From positions 1-8,327 of the forward strand of contig CANQIY010000042.1 in assembly GCA_947624125.1 (NCBI GenBank): a stretch of DNA of 8,327 bases, written 5' to 3'. Under the pieces are notes generated by a model, which saw nothing but the letters and a program-made list of their open reading frames with translations, made no database searches and had not been told where the DNA came from. Positions 1 to 5,876 of the stretch are shown one piece after another. Each line of letters starts with the position of its first letter. Position 1 is the stretch's first letter. This DNA is from an uncultured Bacilli bacterium. GTDB lineage: Bacteria; Bacillota_I; Bacilli_A; RF39; UBA660. Position numbers and translations under genes: made by a program.

Positions 1-28
1 CTATTTTTTTTGCATTCAATTATACATC

Positions 29-60
29 AAAAAAGAGTGATGTTTTTTTATTCATCACTC
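29..60 (-). terminator. Intrinsic terminator of the prfA-prmC operon
   Basis: Read on the minus strand, a perfect 8-bp stem GAGTGATG / CATCACTC (plus-strand arms 35-42 and 53-60) encloses a 10-base A-rich loop. The stem is followed directly by six T's (plus-strand A-run 29-34). It lies about 20 bases after the prmC stop codon. This is a classical Rho-independent terminator. The T-run lies on the minus-strand side, which fixes its direction. Confidence 0.9.
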
Positions 61-79
61 CTTAATGTTTAAGAACCCC

Positions 80-802
80 TTAAAATATATTTTTATTACT
101 TATAAAAAGGTATCTTTCATAATTATTATAATCTTTTTCTAAATGAATATAAGCTTTTGGTAACACATCTTCGATAATTTTTCTTATGTATTTTCCTTCT
201 TTATCCCCAATTTCAAAAGCAATAAGATAATCTTCTGCTAAATTATGACAACATTTTTGCATAATTATTTGATAAAATTCTAAACCATTATCTTTAGCAT
301 AAATAGCATTTTGCGGTTCATACTTAATTTTTTCATCTATTTCACTATCTATTGCTACATAAGGGGGATTACTAATTAATACATCATATTTTTTATTACT
401 AGTAAATTTATAAATATCTTTTTGAAAAAAATTAATAGTAACATTATTATTTAAAGCATTTTTTTTGGCAACTTCTAAAGCTTTTTCGTTATTATCAAAA
501 GCATCAATGTCGCAATTTAAATTTTTCTTTAAAGAAATACTTATACAACCACTACCCGTACCTACTTCTAAAATATTAATATGGTTAGGAAATAATTTTT
601 TTATAAAATTAATAGTTTTTTCCACTAAATATTCAGTTTCAAAACGAGGAATTAAAACATTTTCATTAACCATAATTATATTATGATAAAATTCAACATT
701 ACCTATTAGATATTGAACAGGATAACCTTCTTGTAATTTAGCTAAAGCTTCTTTTTGTTCATCTTTTGCTACATATTTTTTTATTAATTCTTCGTCACTC
801 AT
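80..802 (-). CDS. prmC: Peptide chain release factor N5-glutamine methyltransferase PrmC (HemK family)
   Basis: PrmC transfers a methyl group from S-adenosylmethionine to the Gln of the GGQ loop of release factors in the cytoplasm, which speeds peptide release. The 240-residue product has the SAM-binding motif EVGTGSGC (79-86), the signature NPPY (145-148), which holds the target glutamine, and the family motif IPRFETE (51-57, usually PRPETE). The start is certain: an in-frame TAA directly precedes the ATG, and ATGA overlaps the TGA stop of prfA by 4 bases. There is no strong Shine-Dalgarno sequence at normal distance, so translation is probably coupled to prfA. The usual N-terminal helical substrate-recognition domain of about 70 residues is cut to roughly 30, making the protein shorter than the usual 275-290. 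The catalytic core looks complete, so it should be active. Confidence 0.96.
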   Translation of the reverse strand: MSDEELIKKYVAKDEQKEALAKLQEGYPVQYLIGNVEFYHNIIMVNENVLIPRFETEYLVEKTINFIKKLFPNHINILEVGTGSGCISISLKKNLNCDIDAFDNNEKALEVAKKNALNNNVTINFFQKDIYKFTSNKKYDVLISNPPYVAIDSEIDEKIKYEPQNAIYAKDNGLEFYQIIMQKCCHNLAEDYLIAFEIGDKEGKYIRKIIEDVLPKAYIHLEKDYNNYERYLFISNKNIF

Positions 803-1869
803 TTATTGTCTAGAGTTTCTCCCGCTAATTTTAAACGCATATCTTCATTGATTAAAGCCTCAATAATAGGTTCTAATCCTCCATCCATTACTCTATCAAG
901 TTCCATAATCGAAAAATTGATACGATGGTCAGTTACTCTATTTTGAGGATAATTATATGTTCTTATTTTTTCAGAACGGTCACCAGTTCCTATTTTACTT
1001 TTTCGTTCACTACCTAATTCTTGTTCTTGCTTTTGTTTTAATTCATCATGTAATTTAATTTTTAAAAGACGCATAGCATTTTCTTTGTTTTTTAATTGAC
1101 TTCTCTCCGTTTGACAAGCTACAGCTACTCCGGTTGGAATATGCGTAATTCTTACCGCGGAATTTGAGGTATTAACGGATTGTCCACCTGCGCCGCTTGA
1201 ATGATATACATCAATTTTTAAGTCACTTTCTTTTATTTCGATATCAACATCAGTTACTTCTGGCATAACTAATACTGTTGCTGTTGACGTATGAACTCTT
1301 CCTTGGGTTTCTGTTAAAGGTACTCTTTGAACTCGATGCGAACCACTTTCATATTTTAATTTGGAATAAACATTATTTCCTTTAATCATACATTCAATTT
1401 GGGAATAACCACCGCTAGTTCCTTCAATAGCATTTAAAACTTCAATTTTCCACCCATTAGCTTCCGCATAATAAGTATACATTCTAAATAAATCACCAGC
1501 AAAAATATTAGCTTCATCCCCACCAGCAGCACCCCTAATTTCCATAATAACATTCTTGCCATCATTTTCATCTTTAGGAACTAATAATATTTCTAATTCT
1601 TTTTTTAAAGTTTCTAATTTTTCTTTTAATGTTTCGACTTCTTGTAAAGCCATTTCTTTCATTTCTTCATCATTTACCAATAAATAAGCTTCTTGTAAAG
1701 ACTTATCTGTTTCTTGATATTCATTATATTTGTTAACTATTTCTTCTAAATCACTTTGTTCTTTTGATAATGTTTTTAATTTATTATAATCATTTAATAC
1801 TTCCGGCTTGGTTAATTCCATTTTTAATGTATCATATTTTTCTTTTATACTTTCAAGTCTTTCAAACAT
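799..1869 (-). CDS. prfA: Peptide chain release factor 1 (RF1)
   Basis: RF1 reads UAA and UAG in the ribosomal A site and triggers hydrolysis of peptidyl-tRNA. The 356-residue length is normal for the family. Visible parts are an N-terminal coiled-coil region (about 1-95), the domain starting IRGAAGGDEA (111-120), the codon-recognition tripeptide P-L-T (184-186) inside RVQRVPLTETQGR, and the catalytic GGQ (228-230) in SSGAGGQSVN. RF1 has P-x-T where RF2 has SPF, so this is RF1. The ATG at 1869 is preceded by AAAGGTGAT at close spacing. Downstream, its TGA stop overlaps the prmC ATG; PrmC modifies Gln230 of this protein. The gene has its own promoter (1894-1922). Because it ends in UGA, which RF1 does not read, the cell must also have RF2 and uses UGA as a stop. 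Confidence 0.98.
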   Translation of the reverse strand: MFERLESIKEKYDTLKMELTKPEVLNDYNKLKTLSKEQSDLEEIVNKYNEYQETDKSLQEAYLLVNDEEMKEMALQEVETLKEKLETLKKELEILLVPKDENDGKNVIMEIRGAAGGDEANIFAGDLFRMYTYYAEANGWKIEVLNAIEGTSGGYSQIECMIKGNNVYSKLKYESGSHRVQRVPLTETQGRVHTSTATVLVMPEVTDVDIEIKESDLKIDVYHSSGAGGQSVNTSNSAVRITHIPTGVAVACQTERSQLKNKENAMRLLKIKLHDELKQKQEQELGSERKSKIGTGDRSEKIRTYNYPQNRVTDHRINFSIMELDRVMDGGLEPIIEALINEDMRLKLAGETLDNK

Positions 1870-1893
1870 AATATCACCTTTTCTCTCAAAAAA

Positions 1894-1922
1894 ATTATAA
1901 CATACCGAGCCATACCACGCAA
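1894..1922 (-). promoter_or_regulatory. Sigma-A promoter of prfA-prmC
   Basis: On the minus strand, TTGCGT (1917-1922) and a perfect TATAAT (1894-1899) are separated by 17 bases, with TGT just before the -10 (extended -10). Transcription would start near 1887, leaving a short leader with AAAGGTGAT (1873-1881) before the prfA ATG. The -35 box is weak (only TTG matches); the -10 box is strong. The spacer is unusually G+C-rich for this window and holds two copies of GGTATG in a 10-base period. Confidence 0.7.
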
Positions 1923-1929
1923 GAAATTG

Positions 1930-2802
1930 CTAGTTTTTCGGTACTATATGAATATTACAATGTTTAACATCTGCAAATTGTTCTTCGACTTTATCATGGA
2001 TTTTATCACTCATAAGAGAAGATTCTTTAACTGTTAAATTCCCATCGACAGCAATTTCTAAATCGATGTATATTCTACTACCAAATTTACGAGTTTTTAT
2101 ATCATTTATAATAATATTTTGGCCACATTTCATAATTGTTTTCTTAATATCTTTTAAAGTTTCTTCATCACAAGATGTATCAACTAACTCAGTTACCCCA
2201 CTTAAAAAAATATCAATTGCGGTCTTCACAATAACTAGCGCAATAATAACACTACATATAGGGTCTAATATGGGAAAACCTAAACGTGCTCCTAAAATAC
2301 CAAAGAAACTACCAATAGATGATAAAGCATCACTACGATGATGCCAAGCATCGGCTTCCATACTCGTTGATTTAATTTTTTTAGCTGTATACATTGTGTA
2401 ATGATACATGCCTTCTTTTACTATTATAGAAATTATTGCAGCGACTAAAGCAAGAGCACCGGGAATTACAATGGTATCTTTATTAAGAATACTTTTTATT
2501 CCAACAAAACCAATACCAATACCTGTAATAAATAAAAAGAAAGCTAAAATAATCCCAAAAATAGGTTCTATTTTTTCATGACCATAAGGATGATTTTTAT
2601 CAGCATCTTTCATAGCAATTATTAAACCAAATATGACAGCAAAAGTTGTTATAACATCCGATAAAGAATGAACAGCATCAGAAATTAAAGCATTAGAATA
2701 ACATATAAAACCAATAATTATTTTCATTAAAAATAATAAAAAGTTGATAACAACTGTTATTATAGATACTTTTATTCCTTCATTAGTTAATAATTTTTTC
2801 AT
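1930..2802 (-). CDS. Cation diffusion facilitator (CDF) family metal efflux transporter
   Basis: CDF proteins are membrane antiporters that export divalent metals (Zn, Mn, Fe, Cd) in exchange for protons, working as dimers. The 290-residue product has several hydrophobic spans (around 13-34, 50-64, 80-104, 111-130, 160-176, 182-200) and a soluble C-terminal domain (about 205-290) of the CDF type. Metal-site residues follow the family pattern: H45-x3-D49 in the second helix and H154-x3-D158 in the fifth. This HD-HD quartet is typical of zinc-type CDFs, so zinc is the best guess, but the substrate is not proven. I place the start at 2802, where AAGGAG sits 6 bases upstream of the ATG. An in-frame ATG at 2823 would add 7 residues but lacks a comparable site. 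The gene lies between the rpoE terminator and the prfA promoter; I see no convincing promoter of its own, so it may depend on readthrough. Confidence 0.93.
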   Translation of the reverse strand: MKKLLTNEGIKVSIITVVINFLLFLMKIIIGFICYSNALISDAVHSLSDVITTFAVIFGLIIAMKDADKNHPYGHEKIEPIFGIILAFFLFITGIGIGFVGIKSILNKDTIVIPGALALVAAIISIIVKEGMYHYTMYTAKKIKSTSMEADAWHHRSDALSSIGSFFGILGARLGFPILDPICSVIIALVIVKTAIDIFLSGVTELVDTSCDEETLKDIKKTIMKCGQNIIINDIKTRKFGSRIYIDLEIAVDGNLTVKESSLMSDKIHDKVEEQFADVKHCNIHIVPKN

Positions 2803-2839
2803 ATAAATCTCCTTTCTAATCAAGCTATTTCTAACGTTT

Positions 2840-2868
2840 AAAAATGTGAAACTTTAGGTCTCACATTT
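2840..2868 (-). terminator. Intrinsic terminator downstream of rpoE
   Basis: Arms AAATGTGA (2842-2849) and TCACATTT (2861-2868) extend inward by three more pairs around a 5-base loop. One of these is an A/C mismatch on the plus strand but a G-U pair on the minus strand, so the full 11-bp stem forms only in leftward RNA. It is followed by a short T-run (A-run 2840-2844 on the plus strand). It sits 28 bases after the rpoE stop and before the CDF gene. The T-run is short, so partial readthrough into the CDF gene is plausible. Confidence 0.7.
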
Positions 2869-2896
2869 AACTTTAATCTAAATTTTATAATTTATT

Positions 2897-3349
2897 TTAT
2901 ACTTCACTATCATCATCAATGATTACTAAATCTTTTAAATCGTCTTCATCTTCATCATCATTATCTAAATCATTATCATAGAAAATATCTTCATTTTCAT
3001 CTTCTTCATCATTTATATTATCATCTAAATTTTCACTATCTTCTTCATCTTCATCAACGCCTTCATCTAAGTCATCTTCATCTTCTATAACCATATCTTG
3101 TAAATGATTAATAGATAAATCCCAATAACCATTTTTTAATAAGACAAATTTTTTATTAGTTGATAATAATTCAAAAAAATCAGCAATTCTATCTTCAACA
3201 GTATTTTCAGGTAATTCTAATATCTCACAAACCTTTTTAAATAAATCAATAATTTTCATTTTTTTACCATTATTTTCAAGAACTAGACAAGCTATTTCAT
3301 CATAACTCATACTTTGTAATTCTTCTTTTGATATATCTTTTAAGTTCAT
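2897..3349 (-). CDS. rpoE: DNA-directed RNA polymerase delta subunit
   Basis: Delta binds core RNA polymerase in Firmicutes, displaces non-specifically bound nucleic acid, aids recycling and makes transcription sensitive to initiating-NTP levels. The 150-residue product has an N-terminal HARE-HTH domain (about 1-86, including YDEIACLVLENNGKKMKI, 16-33, and the GYWDLS strand near 74-79). Then comes an Asp/Glu-rich tail (about 88-150), expected to be disordered and RNA-mimicking. This layout is diagnostic of delta. The ATG at 3349 has AAGGAG about 8 bases upstream. B. subtilis delta (about 173 aa) has a lysine tract between the two parts; no such tract is visible here. The gene sits 50 bases downstream of a small ORF from which it is probably co-transcribed, and is followed by a terminator. 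Confidence 0.94.
   Translation of the reverse strand: MNLKDISKEELQSMSYDEIACLVLENNGKKMKIIDLFKKVCEILELPENTVEDRIADFFELLSTNKKFVLLKNGYWDLSINHLQDMVIEDEDDLDEGVDEDEEDSENLDDNINDEEDENEDIFYDNDLDNDDEDEDDLKDLVIIDDDSEV
2903..3098 (-). repeat. Low-complexity acidic-tail coding stretch of rpoE
   Basis: The plus strand shows runs of TCATCT/TCTTCA units, which encode the Asp/Glu-rich tail of delta on the minus strand. It is codon-level low complexity rather than an independent tandem repeat, but it is a likely place for length variation between strains. Confidence 0.6.
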
Positions 3350-3399
3350 TATTTCTTCTCCTTCTTCAAATCATTATATGCAATAGTATAACTTTATTA

Positions 3400-3744
3400 C
3401 TATAATAAATGTATTAAAATTTCTTTTTCTTCATCATCTATTTTATATTTTAGATGAATATCTTCTTCTTTTTCAATTGAAGCACACTCTAAATTCATCG
3501 TAAATAAAGTATTTTTTTCTTTTCCTCTTAAAGTTAAATAATATTTCTTTTTCTTAAAATCTACTTGTAATATATAATCATCTGATTCTCTTTGATAAAT
3601 ATTTTTATTTAAATCAATAATATTTATAATGTTACCATCTTCATTAAAATGCCAACAATTATTATTTATTTCACAAACAACATTTTTATATTCTAAAATC
3701 TTTTTTTTATTATTAAATAATATCCAGTCGATATGTTTTTTTAT
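3400..3744 (-). CDS. Small hypothetical protein upstream of rpoE, possibly DUF1934/YwiB-like, with ATA start
   Basis: A 115-codon open frame encodes 114 residues that read like a real protein: alternating hydrophobic and charged segments such as DDYILQVDFKKKKYYLTLRG (55-74) and a strand-like C-terminus (IHLKYKIDDEEKEILIHLL). It has no ATG, GTG or TTG start. The first candidate is ATA at 3742-3744, optimally placed behind GAGGTG (3750-3755), itself just downstream of a good promoter. An in-frame TAG lies upstream of the predicted transcript start, so no earlier start is possible. The C-terminal strand pattern resembles DUF1934 (YwiB), a small beta-barrel family, and B. subtilis ywiB lies near rpoE with argS between. 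That family call is an inference. The gene is probably co-transcribed with rpoE. It could instead be a recently damaged gene whose ATG became ATA. Confidence 0.68.
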   Translation of the reverse strand: MKKHIDWILFNNKKKILEYKNVVCEINNNCWHFNEDGNIINIIDLNKNIYQRESDDYILQVDFKKKKYYLTLRGKEKNTLFTMNLECASIEKEEDIHLKYKIDDEEKEILIHLL

Positions 3745-3767
3745 ATAATCACCTCGTTGTCTTAAAA

Positions 3768-3796
3768 ACTATAACATAACATGTATGTAAATTCAA
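3768..3796 (-). promoter_or_regulatory. Sigma-A promoter of the small ORF-rpoE operon
   Basis: On the minus strand, TTGAAT (3791-3796), a 17-base spacer and TATAGT (3768-3773) form a good sigma-A promoter, with TGT directly before the -10 box (extended -10). Transcription would begin near 3761, giving a leader of about 17 bases that ends in GAGGTG before the ATA start. The right end of the promoter touches an inverted repeat (3784-3821). Confidence 0.75.
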
Positions 3797-3821
3797 CATA
3801 ATTTTAAAAATTATTTACATA
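3784..3821. repeat. 9-bp inverted repeat in the divergent promoter region
   Basis: TATGTAAAT (3784-3792) and its exact reverse complement ATTTACATA (3813-3821) are separated by 20 bases. The pair lies between the leftward small ORF-rpoE unit and the rightward PBP gene. The left arm overlaps the spacer and edge of the -35 box of the leftward promoter; the right arm lies just before the PBP ribosome binding site. It could be a repressor operator or an RNA hairpin in a PBP leader. In A+T-rich DNA chance cannot be excluded. Confidence 0.45.
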
Positions 3822-3840
3822 ATAAAGAAAGGTGGTTATT

Positions 3841-5793
3841 TTGCGAATTATTAAATATACTCTTAAATTTTTTACTTTTGTTTTTATTTCCTCTATTATA
3901 GCATACATCGGTATCAACATTTATGCTTTAATTACGCCTAAATTAAATTTATCTAATAATGGAACTTATTATTTATATGATAATCAAGATAAACTAGTTT
4001 ATCAGGGAAGTAGTACTTCATCTTGGGTTAATTATGAAGATATATCACCTAATCTTATTAATGCCGTAATTGCTATTGAAGATAAAAATTTTTATACACA
4101 TAAAGGATTTGATATTTTAAGAATTGGCAAAGCGATGCTTAATAATATTCAAAAAGGTCATATTGTGGAAGGAGCATCGACGATTACTCAACAATTAGTT
4201 AAAAATTTATATCTCGATTTTGATAAAACATGGAAAAGAAAAATTGAAGAAGCTTTTTTAACCGTTGTAGCAGAACTTCAATATGATAAAGAAGATATTT
4301 TAGAATCGTATTTAAATACAATTAATTATGGTAATGGAAATTATGGAGTTAGTAATGCCGCAGCTTATTATTTTAATAAAAGTGTTAAAGATTTAACAAT
4401 GGAAGAAGCCATTATTTTAGCGGGTATACCGAAAAGTCCTAATAAATTTAATCCGGTAAGTAATAAAGAAGAAGCCTTAAATAGAGCAAATATTGTCGCA
4501 AAAACTATGGTTCATAATGGCTTTCTTAATGAAGAAGAACTTAATAATTTAGATTTTGAAAATGTAGCTATTTATGGTAAAAGTAGTGAAATTAACTTAC
4601 AAATGCTTATGTATTATCAAGATGCTGTTTATAAAGAATTAGAAAACTTAGGTATTAATAAAAAAATATTAGAATCTGGTGGTCTTAAAATATATACTAA
4701 TCTAGATATTGCCAAACAAACTAGTTTAGAAAATAATATTTTAAAAAATATGACTGATGCCGAAGATATTCAAGTAGCTAGTGTTATTGTTGACCCCGAA
4801 AGTGGTAAAATTGAAGCCTTAACAGGTGGAAAAGATTATCGAAAAAGTCCTTATAATAGAGCTACTGAATCGAAAAGACAAGTTGGGTCAACGATGAAAG
4901 CCTTCTTATATTATACTGCTTTAGAAAATAATTTAGTATCTTCATCAAAATTTACCAGTGAATATACAACTTTTAATATTAATAATAAAGAAACATATGC
5001 TCCGACTAATTATGGGAATAAATATGCTAATAAAGAAATTACCATGGCTGCGGCGATAGCTTTCTCAGATAATGTATTTGCTGTTAAAACTAATTTATTT
5101 TTAGGATGTGATGCTTTGGTAGAAACAGCTAAAAAAGTTGGAATTAGAGAAACTTTAGAGGCTATTCCATCTCTTGCTTTAGGAACGGAAGAAATTAATA
5201 TTCTAGATTATGCTAGAGGTTATGCAACTTTAGCTAGTGGAGGATATCAAAAAGATTTATATTTAATAAGAAAAATTGAAGACCGGGATGGCAATGTTAT
5301 TTTTACAAAAGATAATAAAAAATCACTTGTCCTTAATCCTAATTATGTTTATATTTTAAATGAGTTATTAGCTAATACTACTAGTTTGGCATTTAGAGAT
5401 TACACAAATGCTACTGCCTCAACTATTGCGGGTAAATTAAGTCGCAAATATGCAATTAAAACCGGGTCAACTGATACTGATTATTGGACTGTTGGCTATA
5501 ATAAAGATGACTTAATGTTGGTTTGGATTGGTTATGATAATAATCAAGCTTTCTCTAAAAGTTATAGCTATATTCCGAAAAATATTTGGGCTGATACAAT
5601 GGAAGAAATCCAAACTGGTCAAGAAAAAAATTGGTATCAAACTCCACCTGATGTTGTTGGACTTATCTTAGATTCTGTAACAGGCGAACTTACTAATGAC
5701 TCCACTAAAGCCGTCATGTATTATTATTTAAAAGGTAGTGAACCAAATATTACAAATGCCCAAATTGTCGTTAAAAATGAAGAAGAGAATTAA
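3841..5793 (+). CDS. Class A penicillin-binding protein (bifunctional glycosyltransferase/transpeptidase, PBP1a type)
   Basis: Class A PBPs polymerise lipid II into glycan strands and cross-link the peptides on the outer face of the membrane. The 650-residue product has an N-terminal membrane anchor (about 9-31). The GT51 domain (about 60-225) shows the catalytic E80 in EDKNFYTHKG, GASTITQQLVKNLYL (111-125), the RKIEEAF region (133-139) and GIPKSPNKFNP (195-205). The transpeptidase domain (about 310-590) has all three active-site motifs: S350-T-M-K353, S409-D-N411 and K540-T-G542. All catalytic motifs are present and the length is normal, so it should be active. I choose TTG at 3841 because AAAGGTGG (3828-3835) lies 5 bases upstream; the GTG at 3832 falls inside that site. 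No clear promoter is visible; it must lie in the 3745-3827 divergent region. No PASTA domain is seen. Confidence 0.95.
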   Translation: MRIIKYTLKFFTFVFISSIIAYIGINIYALITPKLNLSNNGTYYLYDNQDKLVYQGSSTSSWVNYEDISPNLINAVIAIEDKNFYTHKGFDILRIGKAMLNNIQKGHIVEGASTITQQLVKNLYLDFDKTWKRKIEEAFLTVVAELQYDKEDILESYLNTINYGNGNYGVSNAAAYYFNKSVKDLTMEEAIILAGIPKSPNKFNPVSNKEEALNRANIVAKTMVHNGFLNEEELNNLDFENVAIYGKSSEINLQMLMYYQDAVYKELENLGINKKILESGGLKIYTNLDIAKQTSLENNILKNMTDAEDIQVASVIVDPESGKIEALTGGKDYRKSPYNRATESKRQVGSTMKAFLYYTALENNLVSSSKFTSEYTTFNINNKETYAPTNYGNKYANKEITMAAAIAFSDNVFAVKTNLFLGCDALVETAKKVGIRETLEAIPSLALGTEEINILDYARGYATLASGGYQKDLYLIRKIEDRDGNVIFTKDNKKSLVLNPNYVYILNELLANTTSLAFRDYTNATASTIAGKLSRKYAIKTGSTDTDYWTVGYNKDDLMLVWIGYDNNQAFSKSYSYIPKNIWADTMEEIQTGQEKNWYQTPPDVVGLILDSVTGELTNDSTKAVMYYYLKGSEPNITNAQIVVKNEEEN

Positions 5794-5829
5794 TTGTTTA
5801 CAATTTATAAATTAAATTTTTTTATCTAA

Positions 5830-5859
5830 TTGCAATAATAACCCTTTATGTAATATAAT
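5830..5859 (+). promoter_or_regulatory. Sigma-A promoter of the GT4 glycosyltransferase gene
   Basis: TTGCAA (5830-5835), 18 bases, then a perfect TATAAT (5854-5859). Transcription would start near 5866, giving a very short leader with AAAGAGG (5865-5871) just before the ATG at 5877. The boxes are good, but the tight spacing to the ribosome binding site lowers confidence. Confidence 0.55.
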
Positions 5860-5876
5860 TAATTAAAGAGGTAATT

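Noticed and set aside
19..24. TATAAT on the minus strand beyond the prmC terminator
   Set aside because: The expected -35 position reads AAAAAC inside the terminator loop, and no gene is visible before the window edge.
465..686. Open frame on the plus strand opposite prmC
   Set aside because: It is the antisense of a well-conserved gene and has no ribosome site or recognisable product. The plus-strand frames at 2066-2341, 7518-7754 and 7800-8018 fail for the same reason.
799..801. UGA read as Trp (mycoplasma-type code)
   Set aside because: The prfA frame stops at this TGA exactly where family length predicts and where prmC begins, and Trp is encoded by TGG in the recognised genes.
2903..3098. 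TCATCT-rich run as a microsatellite or CRISPR-like array
   Set aside because: Units are irregular, without spacers, and are explained by Asp/Glu codons of the delta tail.
3370..3399. TATAAT-like box just upstream of rpoE
   Set aside because: No acceptable -35 sequence at 16-18 bases and no extended -10; such boxes are expected by chance in A+T-rich spacers.
3832..3834. GTG as the PBP start
   Set aside because: It lies inside the AAAGGTGG ribosome binding site, which is correctly spaced for the TTG at 3841.
5794..5829. Possible terminator after the PBP gene
   Set aside because: AATTGTTTACAATT and the palindrome AATTTATAAATT are A/T-only or nearly so, with 4-6 bp stems, and the T-run is not directly attached. 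Too weak to call.
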